Of a stretch of 64,000 nt of DNA, positions 10,763 through 21,829 are shown piece after piece (positions within the stretch are counted from its first letter, which is position 1; the number at the start of each line of letters is the position of its first letter). The notes beneath the pieces were generated by a model, which ran no database searches, was not told the origin of the DNA, and saw nothing but the letters and a program-made list of their open reading frames with translations. Both the position numbers and the translations under genes were made by a program. Source of the stretch: Lepidostoma basale (Eukaryota > Arthropoda > Insecta > Trichoptera > Lepidostomatidae); assembly GCA_022606425.2 (NCBI GenBank), contig JAHDVF020000994.1, positions 62,001 through 126,000 of the forward strand, in the 5' to 3' direction.

Positions 10763-11170
10763 AGGATTAATTGTATCTCAATAGAGACAAAATTGGAAAC
10801 AGAATATGGTGATCGAAGTGTTTACAGGACTTATGACCTGTCATTGGTTGGGTTAAGCGCACGCTTTATGTAATACAACATTCCCCATTCCACCCTTCTT
10901 ACGACCACCATGTCTGACAAATTTTTGGAAGTTGTGTATATGTTAATATGTAGCACCAAACTTCACATGTTAGTTTCAATCTACACAATAGCGCCATCTA
11001 TGAAGATTGTTGAAGTGAAGATCTTTTTATTAACGCAATGTGAAAGGCTACCCGCCATTAACGTATTGCTGGATAACGCCTGAAGATGTCACTCCAATTT
11101 ATATGCTAACTTGGACCAGTTCCAGTATTCGTCTACAAGTATTTGTATATATTCAAAATGTTGTAAACAC
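10763..11170 (+). repeat. Family F non-coding repeat
   Basis: Starts GGATTAATTGTATCTCAATA, includes GACCTGTCATTGGTTGGGTT and ACTTCACATG blocks, and ends GTATTTGTATATATTCAAAA. Related copies are at 14545-15055, 27885-28335, 38463-38620, 49585-50080, 50620-51120 and 52285-52630. No coding potential or terminal inverted repeats of a known class. Confidence 0.75.
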
Positions 11171-11685
11171 TATTTAATAATTGATTTAATTATTCGGAGC
11201 CTCAGGCCATCAGCATTTACGATACGATTTTTTATAAAGTTAAAGTTTTTGAAAGTTTGTCAGTTAATTCTTGTAGAGAATTGCCGGATACCGCTTTTAT
11301 AAAAGTCATATAAATTAGTCAAGGTTTTTAATAGGTAAGCCTTTGTCAATGTACCCAAGGTTCCTTTGAAATTTAACAATGGAAGGCGGACAATGCGCCG
11401 CCGGACAAACTTTACCTGAAATTTAAATCCCGATTTATAGGTCAATGTAGTGGAATATTTTATCTGCCATATTTCAGTTGAATTTGATTTCTAATATGGG
11501 GCCCTATATAAATATAAGAATAAACTGATATCTTCTACTCTATTCTTCCTAGCTTTCTCCACTGCTGGATGTAGACCTTTACAAACAGCTCAATTTTTCT
11601 CTAGAATGATGTTGTCATCCCATCTTTACCGTGATCGACCCATGAATCTTTTCCTTCTAGTGGTCTTCATCTTTATGTTCCGGAT
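11171..11685. other. Unassigned sequence
   Basis: No family partner recognised. 11540-11660 may be an antisense retroelement scrap but is not assignable. Confidence 0.35.
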
Positions 11686-12008
11686 GGCTATCTTCGACAG
11701 CGTCAGCACAGACTGTTTTATCTCCCAGCATGCAGAACCAACCTGCCTCTGGTGATGCCGGTGGGGAGAGCAATCAAACTGCTGAACATGATCGCTTCGA
11801 AGATCGATGTCTTTCATATTCGTGAAAGTACATTCAGAAGACAAATACTCTTGACTTTGGAGAGTATTTTGTATTCCTAATGTCGAACCATCTCTCATGC
11901 GTTCCTGGTATTATATATTCCTTATGTTTACCTGTTCTCAATAGATGCCTTAAACTATAAAAAATGTTTGTAATGTCTTTTGAGAAAATAAACTGATTTG
12001 ATTTGAAA
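11686..12008 (+). pseudogene. TTTGA-tailed non-LTR retrotransposon 3' fragment
   Basis: Decayed C-terminal coding (CAGAACCAACCTGCCTCTGG, then GTGGGGAGAGCAATCAAACT), 3' UTR with ATGCGTTCCTGGTATTATAT and CTGTTCTCAATAGATGCCTT, and tail AATAAACTGATTTGATTTGA. Parallel to 15605-15990 and 17580-18115. Confidence 0.8.
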
Positions 12009-12469
12009 AAATCGTTCACGTTAAAATTCTACATAACACACTTAATTATACCATCATGTTATAATAAGCCATTTACCAATATTAGCTAATATTACTAACA
12101 AATACTAACAAACCGCTATGTTACTATCAATTCCAATAATATGCTCTTTTATGTATTATAGTTGTCACAATACAGGCCATGTCTAGTGTGACAAGTGCAG
12201 ACCATATTTTTTTTTTAAATGTATTTTATAATCATGTATAATAAAATATAAAAAAATCTATCCGTGTCCTGTCTGGCGACAAGTCCTGCAACTTTCCACC
12301 GGCTAATATTATTTAAACATAGCTTCTAGAAAATAAATGTTTTGGAAATAACAACTAAATTTTTTTTATAGATTTATTATAAATATTTGTAAACTGTTAA
12401 ATTAAATAACTTTGTTTTATGTATCACGATTGTATTTTTATTTTACACGATTATTTTATTTTTTACAAT
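12009..12469. other. Unassigned AT-rich sequence
   Basis: Very AT-rich with no shared motif apart from approach to the family A unit. Confidence 0.4.
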
Positions 12470-12625
12470 TGTATTATTGTAACACCTGATGATGTCACCA
12501 TAGGTTGACGAAACAGCTGTCACTTAAAATAAATATATAATTGTGATACATTACACAATTTTATTTTTATTTTAACAGTTTATAATGTTAAAGTATCATA
12601 GTGTTTCGGCCAAAACAATGGACTA
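12470..12625 (+). repeat. Family A unit with 3' module
   Basis: Hammerhead-like core (12486-12521) followed by the conserved family A 3' module ending TTTCGGCCAAAACAATGGAC at about 12620. Confidence 0.75.
12486..12521 (+). ncRNA. Hammerhead ribozyme-like core, family A
   Basis: CTGATGA, extra T, stem II GTCA...TGAC, GAAA, palindrome ACAGCTGT and C17 (GTC site). All conserved hammerhead residues are present apart from the inserted T. Stem II differs from the family consensus GCCAA/TTGGC but still pairs (GTCA/TGAC), a compensatory-type change. Confidence 0.5.
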
Positions 12626-12829
12626 TCAAAATATTTTTATGAACTATCATTTTAATATCTGTCAAAACTGACCAGATTCATGAAAATTAAAAAAAATTAA
12701 AATAAAACTGTCACGAATAAATACTTGTCGACAGACTTGTTAATTTTTAAACTTTCATACAAAGCCTTTCAAGCTTAGATACGATTAATTTGTAGTTTGA
12801 TATATATAAAAATAAAATCAAATTTTCAC

Positions 12830-12968
12830 TTATCATAAACCACTTTAATGAGTTAGTAGTGCCAACCGGTTTCACTTTATAGCAAGCTTTTTCAATTCAA
12901 GGCAAAACACAAACTGTTAGCCTTAAGGAAGAACTCGCTACAGGGTGAAATCGGTTGATTTAATAATC
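12830..12968. repeat. Family C inverted pair, decayed
   Basis: The minus arm has GCCAACCGGTTTCACTTTAT; the plus arm has AACTCGCTACAGGGTGAAAT. Both resemble the 34265-34395 and 34840-34985 arms. Cores are mutated. Confidence 0.6.
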
Positions 12969-13904
12969 GTGCGGTTTGATTTTCACACCTGAAAATTAAT
13001 GACAGGTTTAATTAAATTTGATGACCTATGATATTAAAGAATATATATCTACTAAACTGATAAAATTTTACTCATCATTTGCTAGTGTCACGCATCACTT
13101 ATTCAATAGAAAAGTGTTTGTGCGAGAAGCCTATTGTAGAATCACCATTGCCTAAAAAAAATGTAGACGATATTAAATCATAAATCAAAGTTAATATCAT
13201 TGAAACCTCTGAAGAAATTTCTGAAAAGGTGTGAATAAACAGAGCAAAAAAAGAATCAAATCATTTAGAAAAGGTGTTGTTAATAATGAAAAAAATTCTG
13301 AGCGAATGGATCCATAAATTAAACTTTTTTTAATTATCAAAGTCTCGATTTTCTCTCTAATAAAGGATTCTGTCACTGCCAGGTAGGGACGATAAAAAAC
13401 GGACAGGTGAATGATAAAATTAGGTCAGCTAAGCTTTCAAATCTGCCCGGTAAAAACATTTCAATGAGAAAGGATTCAGCGGGCATTATGTTCTGAAGGA
13501 GATTTCGATATTCAATGTCGCTGGGAAATGTTTCAGTGTACACAATGACTGAAGCTTTTTTGTTTAAAATAATGATTTGAATAAACTACCCTTGTTTTCT
13601 GCTCGTATAAGCTCTAAATTCACTGAAATACGTACAAACAATATTGCTGGTATCCTTTGATATTCGAAACAATGGTACTATATTATTAAATAAATATCGT
13701 ATTATTGAATTGAATAAATATTGGGACCTTAATAGATACGAGCTTTGCGGATAACCAAATAAAATAAAACATTTTCTTCATATGTTTTCAAGTAATACCA
13801 CAGTTCACATGAATATTTAATCTTCAAAAAAATGCATTATTCAAAATTATCGAGAAACAAGTTGAATTTAATAATTAACAAGTTTAATTTTTAATTACTG
13901 TTTT
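12969..13904. other. Unassigned AT-rich sequence
   Basis: Nearly 1 kb with no recognised repeat or coding signature. Confidence 0.45.
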
Positions 13905-14400
13905 ATTATTATTATTCATCATCAGCTGTCTGTCATCCACTGCTGAATGTAGGTCTCTCCCAAAGCACTCCACCACCCCTTATCCATTGCCGCTCCCATC
14001 CATCCATGTCCAGCAATCCTCTTCAGATCGTCGGTCCAGCGGGCAGGGGGACGTCCAACTCTACGGAATCCTGTACGCGGTCTCCACTCTAGAACCCGTC
14101 ATCCCCATCGGCTATTGGTTCTCCGACAGATATGGCCAGCCCACCGCACTTCAGCCCACCTATCCGTAGAGAAACCTCAGTCACCTTGGTTTGTTGTCGA
14201 ATACATTCGTTTCTTAATCTGTCCCCCAAGGTAATAACCCCAAGGTTATTCCAAGCATGGCTCTTTCCACGATGGCGCGCTGGGCAACCTTGAATCTGTA
14301 GACTAGAAATTTTGTCAATGTATACGTCTCGGCTCCGTACCTCATGACTGGCAAGACGCACTGGTTGAAGACTTTACTCTTGAGGCATTATGGTATTCTG
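13905..14400 (-). pseudogene. RTE-like non-LTR retrotransposon C-terminus
   Basis: Plus strand begins TTATTATTATTCATCATCAG, the complement of an ATG-repeat tail. The minus strand encodes, with breaks, the same C-terminus as 63060-63841: the tail of the ORF, the RIGGLKW-like segment and the VLPVMTNGAET-like segment near 14345. It stops near 14400. Several frame breaks. Confidence 0.8.
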
Positions 14401-14544
14401 GAAGTGAGAGCATGACGTGATTTTTCGAATCTTTATGTGTATTTGTTGTCGCGTAAAATAAAATAAAATTGTGATACTAAAACAAAGTTGTTTAATTCAA
14501 CAGTTTAAAACATTAAAAATAATATAATCAATTAATTTTTTTGA
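14401..14544. other. Unassigned spacer
   Basis: Contains a piece resembling the family A 3' region (GTGATACTAAAACAAAGTTG, TTTAACA-like). Confidence 0.3.
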
Positions 14545-15058
14545 ATGTATACAAATACTTTATAGACAAATACTGGATTTTACCCATTGCGGGTTAATCA
14601 TTTTTAAGGATTAATTGTATCTCAATAGAGACGAAGATGTAAATTGTGTTTTTTGGAAACAGAATATGGTAGTCGAGGCGTTGCATAAAAAAAATTAAAG
14701 ATTGGATCTCCAGGCTTTGTCTAGCAGTATGATAATTGCGTAAGCCTTTCACATTGCATTAATAAAGATTTTCTGCTTAATGCTTACAAATAATCTTAAT
14801 AGATGGCGCTAGTGTAGATTGACCTACAAAAATGTGAAGTGTTCTTAATGTAGAAGCATATATACATCTTTCAAAAGATTTGTCAGACGTGGTGTTCGTA
14901 AGAAGGGCGGAATGGAGAATGTTGTTAACATTAAGCGATCGCTTAGGACCTACCAATGACAGGTCATAAGTCCTGTAAACGCCTCGACTACCATATTCTG
15001 TTTCCAAAATAAATAATTAACATCTTCGTCTCTATTGAGATACAATTAATATAATCAA
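14545..15058. repeat. Family F foldback copy
   Basis: A plus-oriented family F end and start (14545-14690, including CCCATTGCGGGTTAATCA then GGATTAATTGTATCTCAATA) switches at about 14690 to a minus-oriented copy ending ATTGAGATACAATTAATATA. The block at 14608-14680 is therefore inverted at 14985-15055. Confidence 0.7.
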
Positions 15059-15360
15059 ATAATAATAGCTACTTACACAGCGGATCAAATAGTTTGAGCA
15101 CGATAAAGATTTGCCTAATTGAAAAAGAGACACCGTTCTTTTTAAAGTGGCCCAAGAAGAAAAACTTTATGAACTAATTATGTGGAGGGAATACTTGAAT
15201 ATTCTAAGCAGTTACAGGCTTTTTAATGGAACTAGAGCGGTTCTAATTAACCGTGGGCGAAATTGGTCCTTAAACGGAAAATCGGAAGAAAACGAAAGAC
15301 CCAACAATGATAGGGCTGTTTTTACTTTAATAATAGTTAATAATATAATATAAAAAAATA
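15059..15360. other. Unassigned; 68-codon ORF of unknown meaning
   Basis: An ORF at 15147-15353 (+) has no domain I recognise. It may be chance. Confidence 0.3.
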
Positions 15361-15604
15361 CAAATGTATTGTAATCGAAAATCTATTATTTTTTATTGTA
15401 AAGTACCAACAAATTTATTACTTTGTATACAACACTCACTTTTTAAACAAATTAAAATAAAATATCAAACATGTTTCGGACTACCCAGCCCTTTCTCAGT
15501 GATATTATGTAGGTATTTAAAATATTATAAAATTGTTTACAAATATGGTCAGTTTTGACAGATGTTATAAATATTTATTTTGAAACGTTTATGCCTCTGT
15601 TATA
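15361..15604 (-). repeat. Family E copy, decayed core
   Basis: Minus strand reads CTGAGAA, AGGGCTGGGTAGTCC, GAAACATGTT. G8 of the hammerhead core is changed, so it is probably dead. The flanks match 61056-61250, including CAGTTTTGACAGATGTTATA. Confidence 0.65.
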
Positions 15605-15990
15605 ATATTATCTGCCGTACTGGAGGATGTTGGTCTTTTTGTCCCCGATAGATATCTCCGACAGCGACAGCACAGATTGTTTTACCTACCGGCCGCCAGA
15701 ACCAATCTGCCTCTGGTGACACCGGTGGGAAGAGCAATTAGTCTGCTGAACGCGGTCTCCTCGGAGATCGACGTCTTTCATGTTAGTGAAGGTACGTTCA
15801 GGGGGCAAATACTATTGACTTTGGAAAGTATCTTGTCTTCCTAATGTCGAACCATCTCTAATGCGTTCCTGGTACTTTGTTGGTTTTCTATAATATTTTA
15901 CCTGTACTTAATAGATGCCTTAAACATTTTCCTGTTTGTAATGTCTATTGAGTTAATAAACTGATTTGATTTGATTTGATTTGATAACAA
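15605..15990 (+). pseudogene. TTTGA-tailed non-LTR retrotransposon 3' end
   Basis: C-terminal coding remnant (CCGGCCGCCAGAACCAATCT, ATCGACGTCTTTCATGTTAG), stop at the TAATGTCG near 15842, 3' UTR, then the tail CTGATTTGATTTGATTTGAT. The protein end corresponds to LPLVTPVGRAISLLNAVSSE in the sister copy at 17761-17988. Confidence 0.85.
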
Positions 15991-16069
15991 ATATTCTGAA
16001 TAAATTAAAAATTAAAAATAATCATTTAAAGTTCTTATAGTTTTTATTTATTTATTCGGAATAGTAACT

Positions 16070-16455
16070 AACTACTAACTAACTAACCATGAACCACCAC
16101 ACTGTTCTATCCTGACATAACCCTCGCTCCTCTTCTACATTAACACACCATGACACGTATGCTTGTTGATTGTTCTTACTAGGAACATGGCCGCAGTTTA
16201 GTAATTGATTAATTTGATCATGCCGTGTTTTCCTTGGCCTCCCACGACTTCTTCTTCCATTCACACTACTTTTATATATCTTTTTAACCGTTCTTCTCTC
16301 ATCCATTCGTTCCATATGTCTAAACCATCTTAGTGACCCTTTCTTATTTTTATTTTGACGCATTCACCTACCTTACTTTTTCATTAGGTATTTTATCATA
16401 CATTGTTTTTCCGCACATTATTTTTAAAAATCTCATTTCTTCGGCATTATACGGC
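16070..16455 (-). pseudogene. TTAG-tailed non-LTR fragment
   Basis: Minus ORF 16363-16079 with HMERMDERRTVKKIYKSSVN, SRGRPRKTRHDQINQLL and VNVEEERGLCQDRTVW. It is one of two copies arranged head to tail, the other being 16460-16660. Confidence 0.8.
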
Positions 16456-16459
16456 AAAT

Positions 16460-16665
16460 AACAAACTAACTAACTAACTAACCATCACGCCGTCTCCCCA
16501 AAGGGGTAGGCAGAAAGAATGAACTGCCACACTTTTCTTTCATACATCGTGTCATGCACGCGCGTCGATTTCCCTGACTCCTCACATGGCCGACATTCAA
16601 TATTTGATTTATTTGATCGTGCCACTTTTTCCTCGGTCTTCCTCTATTTCTGGTAAGGTATTTAC
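16460..16665 (-). pseudogene. TTAG-tailed non-LTR fragment, second tandem copy
   Basis: Plus strand ACAAACTAACTAACTAACTA then CCATCACGCCGTCTCCCC marks the 3' end. Only the last third of the C-terminal frame survives. Confidence 0.75.
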
Positions 16666-17255
16666 GGCAAATAAGTTAGATGAAAATGGTTTTCTACAGA
16701 ATATTCTGCTTTCTAATTGTCAAACCATTGTTTTGTGGTCGTTTTTCTTTAGTAATATATACATATAATTAAAAAAAATTGTAGGAAAATATAATTGAGT
16801 TTTACTATATCGACTTTTTAGATGAATGAAAAGATTAAAAAGGGTATTTTCGCAGAGAAAACAAATCCATTCATTTATCTATTATACTTTTCGTTGAGAT
16901 AAGAACTCTGCTATCACCCCTATTACACGCTCGGCCGATGATGAGAGAGTCCTCTGTGAATCGGGCGGTTTCCTCCAAGGATCCTTTGTTTACTCCTGCC
17001 TAATGAGTCTGGCCAGGAAATCACCAGACCAGTAATTGGTGGCTAAACTAATTCTAAAAGATCTGTAATGATAACCGAGAGACACTTATGTAAGAATACT
17101 ATTACAGCAAGGTTTATAAGATATTTACGCAATTGCTAAGTGTTCTCAGAAAACTGAGATTTTCGTGTTTAGTATTACTGTGTTTATGTGTAATACAAGC
17201 AATGGTGTCTTAGTGGAATAGCTTTTCATATAATATATAACTGTTGTGTATTGAG
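16666..17255. other. Unassigned sequence
   Basis: 16910-17060 is less AT-rich than its surroundings and could be low-copy DNA. No ORF of note. Confidence 0.4.
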
Positions 17256-17259
17256 ATGT

Positions 17260-17516
17260 CGCACGCTTAATGGAACACCGGCTTAACTAAAAAAAAAACA
17301 AGTTTTGCTCAATCTGACATGAGTCGGTGTTTTAACAAAAACAGTCGAAAAACACGAATGAATGAAAAAGACCGATATAGTGTAATGGAGGTCAATTGGC
17401 GGTATTTTGACTTCATTTTAACGCGAAATGATGGATAGCGCTAACACAAGCCTCTGTCTTATGTTAACTCAATTATGACCTAAACCATAATCGGTCAGTT
17501 TTATATTAAGCGTGCG
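17260..17516. mobile_element. MITE with 12-bp terminal inverted repeats
   Basis: Ends are CGCACGCTTAAT and ATTAAGCGTGCG, flanked by a 4-bp direct repeat ATGT (17256-17259 and 17517-17520). At 257 bp it has no coding capacity. The superfamily is not clear; the 4-bp duplication is my reading of the junctions. Confidence 0.7.
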
Positions 17517-17520
17517 ATGT

Positions 17521-18115
17521 ATAGAAAATGATGTTAAGCGAATTATTGGTTATATAACCCATTGTTTTGACCGAAACACTATGATACTTCAACAATATGA
17601 AGGAGTAGTCTACATGAGGGAGTGTGGTAGTTATCTGTGGCTCTATCCCACGGCATTTCTTTTAGGAATGCTCGGAACCAATTCTTTACAGCTTCGAAGA
17701 GATGGGCATCTCATTACTCATTTCTTTTAATTAATCAGGGGATATTTTGAGAACTCGGCCATGCTAGAGGGTGTTTGTATTTTTGTCCCTGATAAATTTC
17801 TCCGACAGCGACAGCACATATTGTTTTACCTACCGGCCACCAGAACCAATCTGCCTCTGGTGACACCGGTGGGAAGAGCAATTAGTCTGCTGAACGCGGT
17901 CTCCTCGGAGATCGACGTCTTTCATATTAGTGAAGGTACGTTCAGGGGACAAATACTCTTGACTTTAGAAAGTATCTTGTTTTCCTAATGTCGAACCATC
18001 TTTTATGCGTTCCTGGTATTATGTTGTATTTTTATAATAATTTACCTGTACTCAATAGATGCCATAAACATTTTGCTGTTTGTAATGTCTTTTGATTCGA
18101 TTTGAATATTAACTG
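17521..18115 (+). pseudogene. TTTGA-tailed non-LTR retrotransposon 3' region
   Basis: Two C-terminal ORF pieces (17512-17730, with MRECGSYLWLYPTAFLLGML; 17761-17988, with FLRQRQHILFYLPATRTNLP) are separated by a stop at 17728. The 3' UTR has GCGTTCCTGGTATTATGTTG and the sequence ends TGTCTTTTGATTCGATTTGA. It abuts the MITE duplication at 17520, and the first residues before YEGVVY are not retroelement-like. Confidence 0.8.
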
Positions 18116-18290
18116 TTAAAATTTAATCACTTATTTTTATTACCTTTTTGTTTTTCGCGGCAGCTATTTTGCCAACCGATGTTAGTGTTTAATGTGTGGT
18201 GTGGTAACTTTTTTCGTTTAAACTTAAAAAACAAAACAGCTGCTGCGAAAAATAATAAAATTTGTTCTTAAGCCGTCTTCCTGATAGAGG
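18116..18290. repeat. Family A inverted pair, heavily decayed
   Basis: TTTTTCGCGGCAGCTATTTT and, on the other arm, AAAACAGCTGCTGCGAAAAA flank remnants of the cores. No intact CTGATGA remains. Confidence 0.5.
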
Positions 18291-18735
18291 TGTATAACAA
18301 TTACAACACGAAGTGATGACGAATATAGAAGAAATTTATATATTAAAGCACTATCAATGAAGCTTGAAGCTAAAACTTCGACAACTCGCCGAGCGGCAAA
18401 CCGTACAAAATCGGAATAATTGAATTCCCTGTAGACGGAAGAGCAAACTTAGTTCAGTACTTTTACTACTTTTGGCAAGAAATTCTAAGGAAATCGCAGG
18501 CTTTTGTCATGGGCGAGTTTGAACGCTCGTAAATCTGGTGGAATTAATTATAAGTATGAGCTTTTTGGCTCTGATCCGACAGCTCGTTACTGTTGTATTT
18601 TATGCGGACTTTGTATGCAGCATTTGCTAATGGATATTAAAAACAAAATGTCTGCATCATAGTAATAATCAAAACATTATTTTAATGCATTGTGCTGTTT
18701 TACGTATTTACGTTTACACAAAATAATTAAAAAAA
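18291..18735. other. Unassigned sequence
   Basis: No shared repeat found. Confidence 0.35.
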
Positions 18736-18940
18736 TTAAATCAAACACTGTTTTAAAAAACACTTTATTTTGAGTAAGGAGCGCCAACCGGTTTCATTCT
18801 ATAACGAGCTTCTTCATAGCTATACATAAACTGTTTGTGTATAGCCCTCAGTGTGAAACCAGTTAGCGCTCCTTACTCAAAACAAAGTGGTTTTTATACT
18901 AAGTTTGTTTAAAAAAAGGGTTTAATTCAATTTTTAAATA
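18736..18940. repeat. Family C inverted pair interrupted by mariner
   Basis: The minus arm has GAGCGCCAACCGGTTTCATT; the plus arm has GTGTGAAACCAGTTAGCGCT. The 3' end continues beyond the mariner as TGTCAAACCATCAAG (20232), as it does uninterrupted at 34955-34985. Confidence 0.75.
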
Positions 18941-20229
18941 TTAGGTCCTTTCATATGAAATTGGCGTTTTGCCGTACTGGCAACTTTGATCTCAAATATC
19001 TTCTCTTTGGTTAGGAATTCCAAATTCAAATTTATACACCTATTTACTCAAGTATTTGTGTTTCGAAAATTACGATTCTTTTGTTTTTTCCTCAATTGTT
19101 TCTTATTCTTTGCGTCACTCAGTTTACAAAATGGAAAACTTGAAATATCGCGTTATTTACGAGTACGAGTTCCACCGTGGCACCAGTGCTGCAGAAACGG
19201 CTCGAAGGATTAATGATGTGTATGGCGACGGTGCCGCAAAAGAAAACACAGTGCGTTTTTGGTTCCAACGTTTTCGTTCTGGAAATTTCGACCTTCAGAA
19301 CAAGCCCCGTGGACGGCCTGAGACCAAAGTTGATAATGAAGAATTGAAGGCTATTGTGGAAGCAGATCCATCGCAAACCACGTCCGAGTTATCTGCAGGC
19401 TGCAGTGTTAGTGATAAAACTGTTTTAATCCACTTGAAGCAAATTGGGAAGGTGAAAAAGCTTGAAAGGTGGGTACCTCACGAATTGAGTGAAGCAAATC
19501 AACAAACGCGCGTTGACTGCTGCATTGCATTACTCAACCGGCACAATAATGAAGGGATTTTGAATCGAATCATTACCTGTGATGAAAAGTGGATCCTGTA
19601 TGATAATCGGAAGCGCTCTTCGCAATGGCTGAACCCTGCCGAACCAGCCAAACCATGCCCCAAGCGAAAATTGACTCCAAAAAAGTTACTTGTGAGCGTT
19701 TAGTGGACTAGTGCTGGTGTCGTTCACTACAGCTTTCTTAAATCTGGCCAGACGATTACGGCAGATGTCTATTGTCAGCAACTGCAAACCATGATGGAAA
19801 AGCTAGCTGCTAAACAACCGAGGCTGGTTAATCGCTCTAGGCCACTGCTGCTTCATGATAACGCTAGACCACACACTGCACAACAGACGGCTACCAAATT
19901 AGAAGAGCTTCAATTGGAATGTCTAAGACATCCACCGTACTCTCCGGACCTTGCCCCAACAGATTACTATTTTTTTCGAAATTTGGACAACTTCTTGCAA
20001 GGGAAAAAATTCAACTCCGATGGGGCAGTCCAAACCGACTTCAAAGATTTTATTGATTCCCGTCCGAATGGTTTTTTTTAGTAAAGGGATCGATGAACTA
20101 CCTATGAGATGGCAAAAGTGCATAGATAGCAATGGTACATACTTTGATTAAATAAATAAATTATATTTAAAAAAAATCAACTTTATGTTCCTCCCATACA
20201 AAACGCCAATTTCATATGTAAGGACCGAA
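18941..20229 (+). mobile_element. Mariner transposon, nearly complete
   Basis: Terminal inverted repeats: TTAGGTCCTTTCATATGAAA at the left, and the complement of the right end reads TTCGGTCCTTACATATGAAA. Both continue TTGGCGTTTTG. TA duplications lie at 18939-18940 and 20230-20231. Length 1289 bp is typical of mariner. It sits inside a family C repeat, and joining the flanks across one TA restores that repeat. Confidence 0.92.
19131..20151 (+). pseudogene. Mariner transposase, one nonsense codon and one frameshift
   Basis: About 340 residues, the family length. The N-terminal HTH region holds VIYEYEFHRGTSAAETARRI and RFWFQRFRSGNFDL. The linker is WVPHELSE. The catalytic triad is D151 (ITCDEKW), D243 (LLHDNARPH) and D278 (PPYSPDLAPTDYYFF) with 34 residues between the last two, so it is a DD34D mariner transposase that cuts and joins element ends in the nucleus. 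The frame is stopped by TAG at 19701 where relatives have a second Trp before TSAG, and it shifts by one base in the T-run at 20070-20078 just before SKGIDELPMRWQKCID. Start chosen at MENLKYR because it fits the family. With only two lesions it is a recently dead copy. Confidence 0.9.
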
Positions 20230-20289
20230 TATGTCAAACCATCAAGAATTGGCTTTTCACCAAAGATTAAAATTATTTTTTATTTTTTC

Positions 20290-20369
20290 AGATGAAACGG
20301 GGCACGAAGAAGGTGGCATATTAAAACTCTTTAAAGTATGGTTTTTATATACAGAGATTTATTAGATGG
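20290..20369. other. Unassigned spacer
   Basis: Short AT-rich segment between the family C 3' end and a SINE head. Confidence 0.3.
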
Positions 20370-20450
20370 CCTTCGTGACAGAGTGGCAACAGCTATGACT
20401 GCCAAATCGAAGGTCCCGAGTTCGATCCCGAAGATAAAAAAAATAATCAA
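20370..20450 (+). mobile_element. SINE head, 3'-truncated
   Basis: tRNA-like head with GACAGAGTGGCAACAGCTAT and B box GAGTTCGATCC, then an abrupt change to AAAAAAAATAATCAAAAAAA. The body of the SINE is missing. Confidence 0.65.
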
Positions 20451-20539
20451 AAAAATTATAACGAAGAAAGACATGTACAGTCCCAAACATGTTTGTGAAA
20501 TGTGCAAAATAGTGTAGTGAAAAAAATGTGTTTTTCAAA

Positions 20540-20835
20540 AGTTCTTATTTATTTAATCTGATGAATCTTCTTGAATACCTGTAATACCAATATTTAAACT
20601 TTACATAAATATTTGAAGATTATTTTTGTATAGAATCATGTTTACCACCTCTGATATATATGTATATAAAGGACTCGGTTTGCAATAGTGTCACCAGTCT
20701 GTCGATGTCAGCAAGTCTGGCGAAACCGATCGCTGTCGAAATAAAGACAAAAGTGGAAGTAATTAAAAACATTGTTTTATTTAATTATTATTTAAAATGA
20801 ACATCCATCAAGAGATTTCAGTAAAATCATTTGAT
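20540..20835 (+). repeat. Family B unit with complete 3' end
   Basis: Upstream block (ATACCTGTAATACCAATATT, GAATCATGTTTACCACC) leads to the core CTGTCGA-T-GTCAGCAAGTCTGGC-GAAACCGATC. The tail ends AAGAGATTTCAGTAAAATCA. The same order occurs at 21955-22310 and, inverted, at 61690-62045. Confidence 0.75.
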
Positions 20836-20884
20836 TAACTTATTTATTGTTTCTTAAACAATGAATCGAAGTTCCATAATAAAT

Positions 20885-20999
20885 AATTAGTAAGAATGAA
20901 AACGATTGTTTTCTGGATTGGTTAAATATTTTACAGCGATGACATGTTTCGCCTTTCTAAGGCATTTTTATTAGATATTGTATAACTTCTAGAAAACTA
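20885..20999. repeat. Family D element, left part, split by a retrotransposon
   Basis: Contains GACATGTTTCGCCTTTCTAA and stops at TTCTAGAAAACTAAC. The missing end (CTAGAAAACTAACGTTTTAA) resumes at 21389-21415, beyond the insertion. Confidence 0.7.
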
Positions 21000-21388
21000 A
21001 CTAACTAACTAACTAGCTAACCATCACGCCGTCTCCACGAAGGGGTAGGCAGAAAGAATGGACTGCCACACTTTTCTTTCCTGACATATTTCTCTCGCTT
21101 CTTCAACATTCATACATCGTGTCATGTACGCGCGTCGATTTCTCTGACTCCTCACATGGCCGACATTCAATATTTGATTTATTTGATCGTGCCACGTTTT
21201 CCTCGGTCTTCCTCTATTTCTGGTTCCATTCACATCATTAACATATAATTTTTTTACCATTCTTTCTTCATTCATTCTTTCAATATGTCCAAACCATCTT
21301 AATGATCCTTTCATTATTTTGTTCATGACACCATCATTCGCACCGCATTCACTTCTAATATTTTCATTCGGCACTCTATCATACACAG
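21000..21388 (-). pseudogene. TTAG-tailed non-LTR insertion in family D
   Basis: Minus ORF 21386-21024 (120 codons): VPNENIRSECGANDGVMNKI, MKGSLRWFGHIERMNEERMV, RGRPRKTWHDQINQILNVGH, MNVEEAREICQERKVWQSIL. Only a short stub of the protein, but with no internal stop. The plus strand starts with five CTAA-type repeats. The flanks are the two halves of a family D repeat. Confidence 0.85.
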
Positions 21389-21420
21389 AGTTACTAGAAA
21401 ACTAACGTTTTAATTAATGT

Positions 21421-21829
21421 TGAATAAAGATATTGTAATTCAAATGAAGCGCAGAGTTAATGACAGTTTATCGACGTTTATTACTGACGTGATTGAACTT
21501 TAATCTCGCTAACCGAAATGAGACTTCAATTTAACTTTGTTTATCCGTTTAAAGTCTTCAATTGCGTCATCTGCAGTTCAAACAAGTATAAATTAACGAG
21601 CCGTACAATTCAGATTGAAAGGTTTAAGTGGCTTAGGAGAATCCAATTAAATTAATTTGCTGGTCTGGGAAGCCTGAATAAGTAAATAAATTCGTTTATA
21701 TTGCTTACAGATAGCACTGCATCCGTTGGCATGGCATCCGTTGTCAACATGTTTATTACAACTTCACTTTACTAAATTACCAAATATTTTAATTAAGAAA
21801 CACTAATTATACGAGAACGTATCACAATT
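21421..21829. other. Unassigned sequence
   Basis: No repeat partner seen. Confidence 0.35.

Noticed and set aside
19119..19376. Minus ORF over the mariner
   Set aside because: Shadow of the transposase reading frame.
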